NCBI RefSeq assembly: GCF_011455495.1
Contig: NZ_CP015029.1
Coordinates: forward strand, 1,116,740-1,180,739
DNA from: Frederiksenia canicola
GTDB taxonomy: Bacteria; Pseudomonadota; Gammaproteobacteria; Enterobacterales; Pasteurellaceae
Direction: 5' to 3'
DNA length: 64,000 bases
The notes beneath the pieces are model-generated. The model saw nothing but the letters and a program-made list of their open reading frames with translations. It was not told the DNA's origin and ran no database searches. Made by a program: the position numbers and the translations under genes. The stretch's first letter is position 1. Every line of letters starts with the position of its first letter. Below are positions 30,338-41,274 of this stretch, in pieces.

Positions 30338-31777
30338 TTATTCAACACGCAATAAACGAGTCGTGTTTGTACCACCTTCTTTTAACTCATCACCATGAGT
30401 TAAAAGCACTAAATCACCGCTCATTAAATAGCCTTGTTCTTTTAATAAGCCAAGTGCTTTTTTCGCACCGTCAATAGTGCGGCTGTCTTGGTCATAGAAA
30501 ACAGGTGTAACACCACGGTATAACGCAGAGCGGTTTAACGCTTGTTCATTGCGAGAGAGTGCGTAGATTGGTAAACCAGAACTGATGCGGCTCATTAATT
30601 TTGCCGTTTCGCCTGATTGTGTTAAGGCAATAATCGCACTTACGCCATCCATATGGTTTGCGGTGTACATCGCTGACATTGCAACAGCTTCTTCTACTTT
30701 CTCGAATTTTTGTTCCATACGGTGACGAGAAACATTGATGCTTGGCATGGTTTCTGCACCTAAGCAAACTTCTGCCATTGATTTTACGGTTTCAACGGGG
30801 TAGTCACCGTTTGCTGTTTCACCTGAAAGCATTACCGCATCAGTACCATCTAATACCGCATTCGCTACGTCCATAACTTCTGCACGGGTTGGCATTGGTT
30901 TTTTGATCATTGATTCCATCATTTGAGTTGCCGTGATGACGACACGGTTTAAACGACGTGAACGGCGGATCAATTTTTTCTGTACACCAACCAATGCGGC
31001 ATCACCGATTTCCACGCCTAAGTCACCACGAGCTACCATGATGACATCCGCCCCTAAGATGATGTCGTTCATCGCTTCTTCCGTTGCGACGGTTTCAGCA
31101 CGTTCAACTTTCGCCACAATTTTGGTGTCTAAGCCTGCTTCTTTAGCTAATTGACGAGCGTAGTTTAAGTCTGCACTAGATTGTGGGAATGAAACTGCTA
31201 AGTAGTCCACGCCAATCTTCGCAGCAAGTTTGATGTCTTCTTTATCTTTTTCAGTTAAAGCTGGAGCAGATAACCCGCCTCCTAATTTGTTGATCCCTTT
31301 ATTGTTTGAAAGTGGACCACCTACAGTTACTTCGGTGAAGACTTTTGCCCCATCAATAGAAAGGACTTTTAATTGCACGTTACCGTCATCTAACAAAAGA
31401 ATATCGCCCGGTACAACGTCATTTGGTAGATTTTTATAATCTAAACCCACAGACTCTTGGGTACCTTCACCTTTTGGTAAAGCTGCATCAAGGGTAAATT
31501 TATCACCAATATTTAAGAAAATTTTCCCTTCTTTGAAGGTTGAAACACGAATTTTAGGGCCTTGTAAGTCACCTAAAATCGCGACGTGTTTGCCTAAACG
31601 CTTCGCAATCTCGCGTACTTTTTCCGCACGGCCGATGTGATCTTCTGGCACACCGTGAGAGAAGTTCATACGAACCATATTTGCACCCGCGGCAATCACT
31701 TTTTCAAGCGTATTACCACGGTCAGTTGCTGGACCCATCGTACAAACAATTTTGGTTCTTCTGAGTTTACGGGACAT
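30338..31777 (-). CDS. pykA: Pyruvate kinase (PykA type)
   Basis: Last step of glycolysis: phosphoenolpyruvate + ADP to pyruvate + ATP. 479 residues. The start [20 protein letters not shown] and length match E. coli PykA (AMP-activated type II), not PykF. Active-site signatures: [23 protein letters not shown] and [13 protein letters not shown] with the metal-binding Glu/Asp; effector domain ends NTTRLLRVE. Divergent from sixA. Confidence 0.96.
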   Translation of the reverse strand: MSRKLRRTKIVCTMGPATDRGNTLEKVIAAGANMVRMNFSHGVPEDHIGRAEKVREIAKRLGKHVAILGDLQGPKIRVSTFKEGKIFLNIGDKFTLDAALPKGEGTQESVGLDYKNLPNDVVPGDILLLDDGNVQLKVLSIDGAKVFTEVTVGGPLSNNKGINKLGGGLSAPALTEKDKEDIKLAAKIGVDYLAVSFPQSSADLNYARQLAKEAGLDTKIVAKVERAETVATEEAMNDIILGADVIMVARGDLGVEIGDAALVGVQKKLIRRSRRLNRVVITATQMMESMIKKPMPTRAEVMDVANAVLDGTDAVMLSGETANGDYPVETVKSMAEVCLGAETMPSINVSRHRMEQKFEKVEEAVAMSAMYTANHMDGVSAIIALTQSGETAKLMSRISSGLPIYALSRNEQALNRSALYRGVTPVFYDQDSRTIDGAKKALGLLKEQGYLMSGDLVLLTHGDELKEGGTNTTRLLRVE

Positions 31778-31907
31778 TATTTAGTTTCTCCATTTGAGCT
31801 AATAGTTAAAATTAAGTGAAATCTTTTCATTAGGGCTTGCAGCCACAAAAAACACCCTGCATTATACGCCTAAATCTGTTTAGTTTAAATACAAGGGGAA
31901 ATGAATT

Positions 31908-32405
31908 ATGCGAATTTGGGTGATGCGACATGGTGAGGCGAGTTTTAATGCAAAAACTGACAATCAACGTACCTTAACCGAACATGGACAAAAAACAGCC
32001 TTTAAACAAGGGCAATGGCTTGCAAAAAGGTTTAGTGATCAACAGGTTAGTCTAGATAAAATTTTGGTCAGCCCTTACCAACGCACACAACAAACTCTCG
32101 AGCAAGTCTTGGCGGGTATGCAAGCGGTTAGTTCAGTGCAAAGTTTTGCAAATGTGGCTCGTGCAGTAGAGAGTTGGGATGGCATCACCCCAGGTGGACA
32201 TTTAGATAATGTACTCAATTATCTTGATTTTTTGCGTAGCGAAGGGGCAAAGAATGTCCTGCTCATTTCTCACCTTCCCTTAGTCTATAACCTCACTCAA
32301 GCACTCACTCATTTTCAACATAGTGTCCATTTTTATCCCGCTGTGATCGCAGAGATCGATTGGCAAACGGATAACGGCAAGTTGATTGTGGCGGAATTTC
32401 CTTAA
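31908..32405 (+). CDS. sixA: Phosphohistidine phosphatase SixA
   Basis: 165 residues, a small histidine-phosphatase domain with the catalytic RHGEA (Arg7, His8) and the second histidine in LLISHLPLVYNL. SixA removes phosphate from phosphohistidine in phosphorelay or nitrogen-PTS proteins. RBS GGGGAAA upstream; monocistronic by spacing. Confidence 0.93.
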   Translation: MRIWVMRHGEASFNAKTDNQRTLTEHGQKTAFKQGQWLAKRFSDQQVSLDKILVSPYQRTQQTLEQVLAGMQAVSSVQSFANVARAVESWDGITPGGHLDNVLNYLDFLRSEGAKNVLLISHLPLVYNLTQALTHFQHSVHFYPAVIAEIDWQTDNGKLIVAEFP

Positions 32406-32518
32406 GTGAAAAAATTTACTTTGAGTAAATAGTTTATATTCTAGTTCATATATTGTTAAATGAAATAAGGGTAATATAATTTATCTATACGACTAAACTA
32501 TTCAAAAAGGAGTGCCCT

Positions 32519-33034
32519 ATGACCAAAATTGCTGTAATTGTTGGCAGCTTAAGCCAAAAATCTATCAACCGTCACGTTGCAAACGACATTCTCAAACATA
32601 CCCCTGCCGACGTCGAAATTGTGCCAGTACAAATCGGCGATCTGCCGCTTTATACACAAGATTTAGATGCTGTCAGCATTCCGGCTTACGACCGGGTGCG
32701 TGAACAACTTGCAACCGCCGATGCGGTGCTGATTGTTTCGCCAGAGCATAATCGTAGCACACCTGCCGCAGTGAAAAATGTGATTGACATTGCTTCTCGC
32801 CCTTATGGTCAAAATAGCTGGCAAGGAAAAAAAGTGGCAGTGGTCACGGCATCTCCAGGGGCTTACGGCGGCATCAACTCAGGTTTACACCTTCGCCAAG
32901 TGTTACAAGGGGTCGGTGCAAACGTGCTTTCTGCACCTGAAGTCTATTTAAGCCGTGCAAGCCTTGAAATTGATGAACGCACTGCGGGCTTCTTAGCTAA
33001 ATTCGCTACCCAATTTTTCCACTGGGCAAAATAA
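32519..33034 (+). CDS. NADPH-dependent FMN reductase family protein
   Basis: 171-residue flavodoxin-like fold. FMN phosphate-binding loop IVGSLSQKSINRHVAN at the N-terminus and the family motif SPEHNRSTPAAVKNVIDIASR with VVTASPGAYGG. Related to ChrR/YieF and azoreductase-type quinone reductases. Strong RBS AAAGGAG. The pirin gene starts 9 bases after its stop, so the two form an operon; pirins include quercetinase-like enzymes, so a joint role in quinone or flavonoid metabolism is possible but not shown. Confidence 0.9.
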   Translation: MTKIAVIVGSLSQKSINRHVANDILKHTPADVEIVPVQIGDLPLYTQDLDAVSIPAYDRVREQLATADAVLIVSPEHNRSTPAAVKNVIDIASRPYGQNSWQGKKVAVVTASPGAYGGINSGLHLRQVLQGVGANVLSAPEVYLSRASLEIDERTAGFLAKFATQFFHWAK

Positions 33035-33043
33035 GGATACACA

Positions 33044-33952
33044 ATGAGCGTTGATAAAATTCTAGCTAAAACCAAAGATGTGGGCGGTATTCCCGTTGCT
33101 CGTTTATTACCTCAGCCTGCTCGCCGGACCATCGGGGCGTGGTGCTTTTTAGATCATGCAGGGCCTGCGGAATTTGAGGAAGACTCGGTTGGTATGCAAG
33201 TTGGCTTGCATCCGCACATCAATTTACAAACGTTCACTTGGATGCTAAAAGGTGAAGTATGGCACCAAGACAGCCTCGGCTCACGCCAGTTGATTCGACC
33301 AAAGCAAGTGAACTTAATGACCGCAGGCACAGGCGATAAAGGCGGTATCAGCCATACCGAACAAACGCCTGAAGGCATTCACGATCTGCACGCAGTCCAA
33401 CTTTGGATTGCTTTGCCGATGAACCAAGAAATTGCCCCGAATTTTGAACATTACCCAGAATTACCCGAATGGCAGCAAGATGGCGTAAATTATATTCTCA
33501 CGACGGGCAGCTATTTAGGACGTACCGCACCGACCACACAATTTAGTCGCTTGGTTGGCGTTGATATGCAGTTTAGCCAGTCACAACCTTTTGAGATTGA
33601 AGTTCAAGAAGGCTTTGAATATGGCTTATTGGTGTTGAAAGGCAAAATCCGTGTAAACGGTAGCGAATATAATGCCGACGAACTCGCGGTGCTTTCCGAT
33701 TGCGAGAATGCGACGGATAAATTGGAACTCTTTGCTGAAGCAGGTGCACATTTAATGCTACTCGGTGGCGAACCACTGCCGCATCCAACAGTAATTTGGT
33801 GGAACTTCGTGGCAGATAGCGTTGAACATCTCGAAAAAGCGGTGGAGGATTGGAATAACGGACATGAGCGTTTCGGCAGCATCGATCTTGAGGGTACGCC
33901 GTTAACACGCTTACCTTCACCGAGAGTGCCAAGCAAAATGAAGCGGACGTAA
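33044..33952 (+). CDS. Pirin family cupin protein
   Basis: 302 residues, bicupin. The N-terminal cupin keeps the metal-binding pattern: FLDHAGPAEF, VGLHPHINLQTFTWMLKGEV (His, His), the Glu/His of TEQTPEGIHDLHAVQLW. It belongs to the larger pirin branch of about 280-300 residues. Pirins are non-haem iron proteins; some are quercetin dioxygenases, others regulators. Second gene of an operon with the flavin reductase. Confidence 0.9.
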   Translation: MSVDKILAKTKDVGGIPVARLLPQPARRTIGAWCFLDHAGPAEFEEDSVGMQVGLHPHINLQTFTWMLKGEVWHQDSLGSRQLIRPKQVNLMTAGTGDKGGISHTEQTPEGIHDLHAVQLWIALPMNQEIAPNFEHYPELPEWQQDGVNYILTTGSYLGRTAPTTQFSRLVGVDMQFSQSQPFEIEVQEGFEYGLLVLKGKIRVNGSEYNADELAVLSDCENATDKLELFAEAGAHLMLLGGEPLPHPTVIWWNFVADSVEHLEKAVEDWNNGHERFGSIDLEGTPLTRLPSPRVPSKMKRT

Positions 33953-33958
33953 TACCAT

Positions 33959-34016
33959 ACAAGCGGTCAGTTTTTAGTCGTTTTTTGCAAAAAATTGGCG
34001 GAAAGTGACCGCTTGT
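33959..34016. terminator. Inverted uptake-signal pair after the pirin gene
   Basis: ACAAGCGGTC (33959-33968) and GACCGCTTGT (34007-34016) can pair as the base of a hairpin with an AT-rich loop. It begins 6 bases after the pirin stop. Confidence 0.6.
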
Positions 34017-34033
34017 AAAGTTCCAGAAATCAT

Positions 34034-34062
34034 TTGCTTTAATTGGGCTGACGTGTTCTAAT
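34034..34062 (+). promoter_or_regulatory. Probable promoter of the cold-shock gene
   Basis: -35 TTGCTT (34034-34039) and -10 TCTAAT (34057-34062) with 17-bp spacing. Transcription from near 34069 would give a leader of about 175 nt before the ATG at 34244, the length class of cspA-type thermosensor leaders. The leader holds no gene; it is pyrimidine-rich with an uptake-signal-like ACCGCTTGT at 34187. Confidence 0.55.
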
Positions 34063-34243
34063 GCCACTCAAGCTAAAAAGCTCGTTTTATCAGTTCGTTA
34101 TTTTTTGCACTTCCGGCTCTACAAGTTTTAAATTTGTTCCTTGCAAGTCTTTTAATATCTATCTCTTAATTCAATTCTTAGCGTTACCGCTTGTTTCTAG
34201 ATTGACAAGCACAAATTTAAAATTTTCAAAAAAGGAAGACAAC

Positions 34244-34456
34244 ATGTCTAAATTACAAGGCACCGTAAAGTGGTTCAATGAAACTAAAGGCTTCGGCTTC
34301 ATCACTCCAGCGGATGACAGTAAAGATCTTTTCGTTCACTTCTCTGGTATCGTTGGCACCAATTTTCGTACTCTAAATGAAGGTGACAAAGTAGAATATA
34401 ATCTACAAAGCTCCGATCGTGGTCCTTCTGCGATTGATGTGGTTGTGTTGAAATAA
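34244..34456 (+). CDS. Cold-shock domain protein (Csp)
   Basis: 70 residues, a single cold-shock domain that binds single-stranded RNA/DNA: GTVKWFNETKGFGFITP (RNP1) and DLFVHFSGI (RNP2). The true start is 34244 with AAGGAAG upstream; earlier in-frame codons belong to the untranslated leader. Slightly divergent from CspA at FRTLNEGDKVEY and DRGPSA; closest by eye to CspD/CspA-like Pasteurellaceae proteins, so I give no letter. Confidence 0.93.
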   Translation: MSKLQGTVKWFNETKGFGFITPADDSKDLFVHFSGIVGTNFRTLNEGDKVEYNLQSSDRGPSAIDVVVLK

Positions 34457-34483
34457 TTCATAGCCAACATCTCCCAAAAAGAA

Positions 34484-34505
34484 AGCACCCATAGGGTGCT
34501 TTTTT
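34484..34505 (+). terminator. Terminator of the cold-shock gene
   Basis: AGCACCC (34484-34490), ATA loop, GGGTGCT (34494-34500), then TTTTT. Confidence 0.88.
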
Positions 34506-34542
34506 GTTGCAAACTGTTTGGATAAACTGACCGCTTGTCAGG

Positions 34543-35490
34543 TTAGCGAAGCTCCCGAGCACCTTGGTTATCCACTTTGCAGATGTGAATAAAGCCTTCG
34601 TTGGTTTGCAAGTAATGTTTTTCCAAATAGGCAGAGAGTTTTTGGGCGTGTTCGAGATCTGGGGCAATGGCGAACATCGTTGGGCCTGATCCTGAAATAC
34701 CGACTGCTAACGCACCGAGATCTTTACAGCCTTGGCGAACTTCTGGGAAGTTGGGCAAGAGAGCTTCACGATACGGCTCAGCAACTAAATCTTTCATCAT
34801 CAACGCCGCTAATTGTGCCTGTTGAGAATGGCAAGCGTGGACGAAACTGCCTAAATAACGGGCTTGTGCGATCACATCTTGGCGAGTATAGCTTTTCGGC
34901 AAAATCGCACGGGCTTCGGCGGTGGAAACCTCAATGCCAGGGTAGGCAAGTACCCAGTACCATTCGTCAAAAAATGGCAACGGCTGGCAGATATTGCCGA
35001 GAGATTGGGTCATCAACTGTAAGCCGCCCAAATAGCATGGGGCGACATTGTCGTAGTGGATTGAGCCTGAAATTCGCCCTTCTAATTCGCCCATCATTTC
35101 CAACAATTCCATTTTGGAAAAGGGTTCATCGTGGAACTGATTTAAAGCGACTAATGCTGCCACGATAGAACAAGCACTGGAGCCAAGTCCTGAGCCGATC
35201 GGCATATTTTTTTCAAGGGTAAGGCGTAATTTTTTTACCGCCCCGCCACGCAATTTTAACCGCTCGCTAAACAGTACATAGGCTTGATAAACGATATTTT
35301 TCTGTAGCTCTTTCGGCAATTTCCGTACGAAGTAGCCGGCATTTTCTAGTTCAAACTCGTTTTCACACGCTTCAATTTGTACCACATCGCCGAGCAGAGA
35401 GCCATCAATTGGCGAAATGGCCGCACCGAGTGAGTCAAAGCCAACGCTCAGGTTGGCACTTGAGGCAGGAGCGTAAATGCGTAAAGCCAT
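34543..35490 (-). CDS. thrB: Homoserine kinase
   Basis: ThrB phosphorylates homoserine on the way to threonine. 315-residue GHMP kinase: N-terminal [21 protein letters not shown] loop [17 protein letters not shown], and C-terminal [12 protein letters not shown]. The start overlaps the thrA stop by one base. thrC, the usual third gene, does not follow: a cold-shock gene converges from the other side. Confidence 0.96.
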   Translation of the reverse strand: MALRIYAPASSANLSVGFDSLGAAISPIDGSLLGDVVQIEACENEFELENAGYFVRKLPKELQKNIVYQAYVLFSERLKLRGGAVKKLRLTLEKNMPIGSGLGSSACSIVAALVALNQFHDEPFSKMELLEMMGELEGRISGSIHYDNVAPCYLGGLQLMTQSLGNICQPLPFFDEWYWVLAYPGIEVSTAEARAILPKSYTRQDVIAQARYLGSFVHACHSQQAQLAALMMKDLVAEPYREALLPNFPEVRQGCKDLGALAVGISGSGPTMFAIAPDLEHAQKLSAYLEKHYLQTNEGFIHICKVDNQGARELR

Positions 35491-37946
35491 TAGTTCGCCC
35501 CTCCATGAAGAGTACGGAGAATATCCGCAAAAATGCCTGCCGCAGTCACGCTATTACCCGCACCGTAGCCACGCAGTAACAATGGAATTGGGTTGTAGTA
35601 GCGGGTATAGAAGGCGAGTGCGTTTTCACCATTTTTCACTTTGTAGAGCGGATCATCTGCGTCCACCGCTTTGATAGAAACTTTGCATTTATCGCCTTCA
35701 ATCACGCCAACATAGCGTAATACCTTGCCACAAGCGGTCGCTTCCGCCACTTTTTTTGCAAATTCGCCGTCAAGTTCTGGCAACATCGCTAAAAATTCGT
35801 CAGTCGTTTTGCCTTCTGCAAAGCCTTTTGGCAGAACGCCTTCTACCTCAATATCGCTTAATTCAAGTGGTAAACCCGTTTCACGAGCGAGAATCAACAA
35901 TTTGCGAGCCACGTCTTGACCAGACAAATCATCACGTGGATCAGGTTCGGTAAAGCCTTTCTCTTTAGCGATCAATGTGGCTTCCGATAAACTCAAACCT
36001 TCTTCTAATTTGCCAAAAATGAACGAGAGCGAGCCAGAAAGAATACCTTCAAATTTTTCGACTTCATCACCGGCAGCTAGCAAGTTTTGCAAGTTTTCGA
36101 TTACTGGCAAGCCTGCTCCCACGTTCGTTTCATATAAGAATTTGTGTTGGCTTTGACGAGCATTTTCACGCATTTCTTGGTAGTAAGCATAGCTTGATGT
36201 GTTGGCTTTTTTGTTTGGCGTGACGACGTGGAACCCCTCTTTTAACGCACGAGCATATAAATTTGCCACCGATTGGGCCGTCGTACAGTCCACAAATACC
36301 GGGTTTACCATATGATGCAATTTGATAAATGAAAGCAACACATCGAAGTCAGACGGTTGAGTCGCTTGCTCTAAATCAGCCTTCCAGTTTTCAAGAGAAA
36401 GCCCGTTTGGGTCGAGCAACATTTTATTAGAGTTCGCTAACGCACATACACGGATTTCAATGTCCTTCTTTGCCAAGTATTCCTTTTGTTGTTTGATTTG
36501 CTCGATCAACTCGCCGCCGACACCGCCAACGCCGACTAAAAACATGTCAACCACTTTTTTGTTATTAAACAATGCATTATGGGTTGCTTTTACGGCTTCA
36601 ATCGCTTTATTGAGCGGCACTACCGCAGAAATAGAACGCTCAGATGAACCTTGGGCAATCGCCACAATGCTGATGTTCGCTTGGGCAAGGGCAGAGAAGA
36701 ATCGAGCAGCGATACCTTTTGACGTCCGCATACCATCACCCACCACTGAAATAACGGAGAGATCTTTGATGACATCAACAGGATCAAGCAAGCCTTCTTT
36801 CAATTCTTGAGCAAATTCAGCATTTAATGCGGATAACGCTTTTTCCACGGACTTCACAGGCACACAAAAACTGATGCTGTATTCTGAAGAGGATTGGGTG
36901 ATTAAAATAACCGAAATACCTGCTTTTGACATTGTGGAGAACACACGAGCGGCCATACCAACCATTCCTTGCATACCGGAACCCGATACGTTGAACATCG
37001 CCACGTTATCCAGGTTGGTGATACCTTTCACTTTCAACCCGTCCGTTGCCACGTTGCCGTCAATGATTGTGCCTTTGGCATCGGGATTGTGGGTGTTTTT
37101 GATTAAGCACGGAATGTTGAGTGGCACAAGTGGACCGATAGTGCGAGGGTGGATCACTTTCGCTCCGAAGTAAGAAAGCTCCATCGCTTCTTGATAACTC
37201 ATTGATTCTAAACAGATCGCATCGGGTACTAAACGAGGATCACAAGTGTAAACACCATCCACATCTGTCCAAATTTCGCACACATCTGCTTTCAAGCACG
37301 CCGCCAAACAGGCTGCTGAGTAGTCTGAACCGTTACGACCAAGTAATACCAATTCGCCTTTGTCATTGCCAGCCGTAAAGCCAGCCATGAGCACTACATT
37401 TTTCTTCGGAATCGAAACCGCATTCACGCGTTTAGTCGATTCTTCAATATCCACCGAAGACTCTAAATAGCTGCCGTGAGCCAGTAATTTTTCTACAGGA
37501 TCAATGCGAGTGACTTCATAACCTTTCGCTTCAAACCATGCTTTCATCATTCCAATTGACAATTTCTCACCACGGCTATGCACCGTTGCACTGATATTGT
37601 CTGGGCAGAATTTATTTGTTGAGGCTTCCGCTGCAATATTGCAGATGTCTTGAAGTTCCGCTTGAATGAATGCGTGCAAGCCATCACGGTCAAATTTAGG
37701 ATTTACGGCGTGTAATCCATTGATAATGTTATTGAAAATCTCGTTGGCTTCATCAAGATTGGCTTGGTAAGATTCGCTGGTTTGGGCTTTATCCACAATG
37801 GCGACAAGGTGATTAGTGATTTTGGCGGGAGCAGACAACACGGCTGCAGCTTGATCGCTTAAATGGGCTTTTTCGATGATATCGGCTGCCTGCATAAAGC
37901 GTTCTGCATTTGCTAAAGACGTGCCACCAAATTTAAGAACTCGCAT
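35490..37946 (-). CDS. thrA: Bifunctional aspartokinase / homoserine dehydrogenase I
   Basis: 818 residues from the ATG at 37946 (RBS AGGAG). The aspartokinase part starts [17 protein letters not shown], followed by two ACT regulatory domains ([13 protein letters not shown]...; VISVVGDGM) that give threonine feedback control. The homoserine dehydrogenase part starts near 463 ([19 protein letters not shown]) with catalytic region [16 protein letters not shown] and [23 protein letters not shown]. First gene of thrAB, under the thrL attenuator just upstream. An uptake signal is embedded in the coding sequence near 35729. Confidence 0.97.
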   Translation of the reverse strand: MRVLKFGGTSLANAERFMQAADIIEKAHLSDQAAAVLSAPAKITNHLVAIVDKAQTSESYQANLDEANEIFNNIINGLHAVNPKFDRDGLHAFIQAELQDICNIAAEASTNKFCPDNISATVHSRGEKLSIGMMKAWFEAKGYEVTRIDPVEKLLAHGSYLESSVDIEESTKRVNAVSIPKKNVVLMAGFTAGNDKGELVLLGRNGSDYSAACLAACLKADVCEIWTDVDGVYTCDPRLVPDAICLESMSYQEAMELSYFGAKVIHPRTIGPLVPLNIPCLIKNTHNPDAKGTIIDGNVATDGLKVKGITNLDNVAMFNVSGSGMQGMVGMAARVFSTMSKAGISVILITQSSSEYSISFCVPVKSVEKALSALNAEFAQELKEGLLDPVDVIKDLSVISVVGDGMRTSKGIAARFFSALAQANISIVAIAQGSSERSISAVVPLNKAIEAVKATHNALFNNKKVVDMFLVGVGGVGGELIEQIKQQKEYLAKKDIEIRVCALANSNKMLLDPNGLSLENWKADLEQATQPSDFDVLLSFIKLHHMVNPVFVDCTTAQSVANLYARALKEGFHVVTPNKKANTSSYAYYQEMRENARQSQHKFLYETNVGAGLPVIENLQNLLAAGDEVEKFEGILSGSLSFIFGKLEEGLSLSEATLIAKEKGFTEPDPRDDLSGQDVARKLLILARETGLPLELSDIEVEGVLPKGFAEGKTTDEFLAMLPELDGEFAKKVAEATACGKVLRYVGVIEGDKCKVSIKAVDADDPLYKVKNGENALAFYTRYYNPIPLLLRGYGAGNSVTAAGIFADILRTLHGGAN

Positions 37947-37986
37947 AGTTTCTCCTGAAAATGTTGTGATATTGCAAATATGATAC

Positions 37987-38013
37987 AAAAAAACCCGCTA
38001 AATAAGCGGGTTT
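37987..38013 (-). promoter_or_regulatory. Threonine attenuator terminator
   Basis: On the minus strand AAACCCGCT (38013-38005) pairs with AGCGGGTTT (37999-37991) and is followed by seven U. The alternative antiterminator is visible: GCGGGTGTTCG at the end of thrL (38051-38041) can pair with CGAAAACCCGC (38016-38006), 10 of 11 bases, which would break the terminator. Stalling on scarce threonyl- or isoleucyl-tRNA should favour read-through into thrA. Confidence 0.88.
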
Positions 38014-38033
38014 TCGTGAAATTTTTCCGTTTT

Positions 38034-38108
38034 TTAGCTACGAACACCCGCACTATGTAACAACATAATGGTAATAATCGTAGTGATAATCGTGCTGAAA
38101 CGGTGCAT
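38034..38108 (-). CDS. thrL: thr operon leader peptide
   Basis: 24 codons, ATG at 38108 and TAA at 38036-38034. The peptide begins MHRFSTIITTIITIMLL and ends HSAGVRS. Four Thr and five Ile codons in residues 6-14 are the regulatory run; E. coli ThrL also mixes Thr and Ile codons. It is too short for ordinary gene calling. The last codons overlap the antiterminator arm, which couples translation to attenuation. The RBS is weak (AAAGA about 4 bases upstream). Confidence 0.88.
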   Translation of the reverse strand: MHRFSTIITTIITIMLLHSAGVRS

Positions 38109-38306
38109 AAAGTCTTTGATTAAGAGTGAAAAACACGCAGAAGAATGTGCGAAAACGGTTGCTTTGTCAATGGTTTTTTCGCGTTATTGATAAAAATTTA
38201 GTTTTTTGCGTTAGATCAAAAAAATCTAGGTACATCGGTGATTTTTTGATAGGATAAGCGGTGAGTTTAGACTCAAATTTTACCAATTATTTTTGAGGAT
38301 TTAAAA

Positions 38307-38948
38307 ATGGCATACACATTACCAGAATTAGGCTACGCATACGATGCGTTAGAGCCACATTTTGATGCAAGAACAATGGAAATTCACCATTCTAAACATC
38401 ACCAAGCCTACATCAACAATGCGAATGCGGCGTTAGAAGCTCATCCTGAATTACTTGAAAAATGTCCTGGCTCATTGATCCAAGATTTATCTGTGGTACC
38501 AGCAGAAAAACGCACTGCGGTGCGTAACAACGTGGGTGGTCACGTAAACCATACACTTTTCTGGAAAGGTTTAAAAACGGGCACAACGTTAAGCGGTGCA
38601 TTAAAAGACACCATCGTGCGTGATTTCGGTTCAGTAGAAGCCTTCCAAGCCGAATTTGAAAAAGCAGCGACCACTCGTTTTGGGTCTGGCTGGGCATGGT
38701 TAGTATTAGAAGATGGCAAATTAGCGGTGGTTTCAACCGCAAACCAAGACAATCCATTAATGGGTAAAGAAGTAGCTGGCGTTTCTGGCTACCCAATCTT
38801 AGGGTTAGATGTGTGGGAACACGCTTACTACTTGAACTACCAAAACCGCCGTCCAGACTTCATCAAATCATTCTGGAATGTGGTGAACTGGGATGAAGCA
38901 GCAGCACGTTTTGAGAAAAAAGTATCAACTTGCGGTTGTGCAAAATAA
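38307..38948 (+). CDS. sodA: Superoxide dismutase, manganese type
   Basis: 213 residues. Metal ligands His27 (MEIHHSKHH), His in [10 protein letters not shown], Asp and His in [13 protein letters not shown]. Mn-type markers: GGHxNH and the Gln of [10 protein letters not shown]. Converts superoxide to oxygen and hydrogen peroxide in the cytoplasm. The short tail STCGCAK with two Cys is unlike E. coli SodA. RBS GAGGAT. The 196-base region upstream, after thrL, is AT-rich; I could not fix a promoter or Fur/Arc site. Confidence 0.96.
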   Translation: MAYTLPELGYAYDALEPHFDARTMEIHHSKHHQAYINNANAALEAHPELLEKCPGSLIQDLSVVPAEKRTAVRNNVGGHVNHTLFWKGLKTGTTLSGALKDTIVRDFGSVEAFQAEFEKAATTRFGSGWAWLVLEDGKLAVVSTANQDNPLMGKEVAGVSGYPILGLDVWEHAYYLNYQNRRPDFIKSFWNVVNWDEAAARFEKKVSTCGCAK

Positions 38949-38960
38949 TTTTTGCAAGGT

Positions 38961-38990
38961 AAAAATGGTGGGCTCTCCCACCATTTTTTT
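38961..38990 (+). terminator. Terminator of sodA
   Basis: AAAAATGGTGGG (38961-38972), CTCT loop, CCCACCATTTTTTT (38977-38990). Confidence 0.9.
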
Positions 38991-39024
38991 GCAAAAAAAT
39001 CAGCGGATCTGACCGCTTGTATGA

Positions 39025-39913
<889 letters not shown>

Positions 39914-39964
39914 TTAATGGCGTGTTAAAATTCCGCCAATTTTGTATTAAGTAAAGGAATCCCA

Positions 39965-41269
39965 ATGGCGAAACAAAATCTTCTCAATCCGCAAGGAGAG
40001 CGAGTCGCGATTGTGGCGGGGTTGCGAACGCCGTTTGTATTGCGAGATGCGGAGTTTAAGTCGTCTTATGCCACGGATTTAGGCACGATGGTGACCAACG
40101 AATTGTTGAGCCGCAGTGCGATTGAACGCAGTCAGCTTGATCAGCTGGTGTTCGGGCAAGTGATTCAGCAGCCCGATATTCCTAACCCAGCACGCGAAAT
40201 TGCGTTAGCGTTGAATATGCCTCATTTGCAAGCCTATACGCTAAGTAGTTCTTGCTTGTCAGGTTTGCAAGCTTTGGTTAATGTGGCGGGCAGTATCGTC
40301 AGTGGTTCAATTTCGGCGGGAATCGCTGGTGGGGCGGATTCCATTTCTAACGCACCTTTTAGCATCAGCCCCCGTGTTATTCACAAATTGAAAGGCATTT
40401 TTAACGCCCCAACGCTTGAGCAAAAATTCGATCTGTTCCGCCGTTTTTCGTGGCGGGATCTCAAACCCCATGGCGTCAATTTAAAAGATTATATGACCCA
40501 GCTCTCGGTGGCGGAAATGTCCGAGCAGATGGCTCAACAGTTTCACATTACCCGAGCCGAGCAGGACGAATTCGCTCGCCATTCTAATCAAAAAGCGGCA
40601 GACGCATGGAAATTAGGGGTGTTGAAAGGTGAGGTGATTCCTTCTTTCCCTCGCCCTTATACGGATTTTGTGGTGTCTGACAGCTTAATTCCAGCCGCTA
40701 CTCGCCAACGTTATTACGACAATGCGGAACCGATTGTGGCGAAAAGTTATGCGACTGTGACTGAAGCTAATATGCCCAAGGCAGTGGATGGTGCAGCGGC
40801 AGTGCTATTAATGCGAGAAAATCGAGCCAAAGAGTTAGGTCTGAACCCGCTCGGCTATATTCGCTCTTATGCGATTACAGGTAACGATATTTGGCAGAAT
40901 ATGTTTATGGGGGCAACGGTTGCCAGTCATTTTGCTTTAGAGCGTGCCAATGTTGAGCTGCAAGATATTGATTTGATTGATATTCACGAAACGTCTGCCA
41001 GCCAGATGTTAGTGAATATGCGGCTGTTTGAAAGCGATGAATTTGCAAAAAATCAGCTCAATCGTACCGCTTGTATCGGCAAAATTGACCCTAATAAACT
41101 CAATCATTTAGGCGGCTCAATCGCCTTCGGCAACCCACGAGCAGCGACTAGCCTGCGAATTTTAATTCAATCTCTCAACGCCTTAAAACGCAACGGTGGC
41201 GGGATGTCGCTTGTTGCATCAAGTGGTTTAGGTGGATTAGGGGCGGCAATGGTATTGGAGAGTGAATAA
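39965..41269 (+). CDS. fadI: FadI-like thiolase with lost active-site residues
   Basis: 434 residues aligning end to end with E. coli FadI, the anaerobic beta-oxidation 3-ketoacyl-CoA thiolase: VAIVAGLRTPF, VNVAGSIVSGSISAGIAGGADS, DGAAAVLLM, SYAITGNDIWQ, GGLGAAMVLE. The nucleophile is kept (Cys97 in SSSCLSG). But the general-base His of the GHP motif is Asn390 (GGSIAFGNP, codon 41132-41134), and the second catalytic Cys of TACAAGGLG is Ser420 (ASSGLGGLG). HEAFA reads HETSA. Normal thiolysis looks unlikely. The frame is intact and codon use normal, so this is not a decayed pseudogene. fadJ starts 5 bases downstream. Confidence 0.9.
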   Translation: MAKQNLLNPQGERVAIVAGLRTPFVLRDAEFKSSYATDLGTMVTNELLSRSAIERSQLDQLVFGQVIQQPDIPNPAREIALALNMPHLQAYTLSSSCLSGLQALVNVAGSIVSGSISAGIAGGADSISNAPFSISPRVIHKLKGIFNAPTLEQKFDLFRRFSWRDLKPHGVNLKDYMTQLSVAEMSEQMAQQFHITRAEQDEFARHSNQKAADAWKLGVLKGEVIPSFPRPYTDFVVSDSLIPAATRQRYYDNAEPIVAKSYATVTEANMPKAVDGAAAVLLMRENRAKELGLNPLGYIRSYAITGNDIWQNMFMGATVASHFALERANVELQDIDLIDIHETSASQMLVNMRLFESDEFAKNQLNRTACIGKIDPNKLNHLGGSIAFGNPRAATSLRILIQSLNALKRNGGGMSLVASSGLGGLGAAMVLESE

Positions 41270-41274
41270 AAAAG

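Noticed and set aside
34680-35168. Long plus-strand ORF opposite thrB
   Set aside because: Antisense shadow of thrB; no RBS and no recognisable protein pattern.
38210-38240. Near-palindrome TAGATC...ATCTAG upstream of sodA as a Fur, FNR or Arc site
   Set aside because: It does not match any of these consensus sites well enough to name a regulator.
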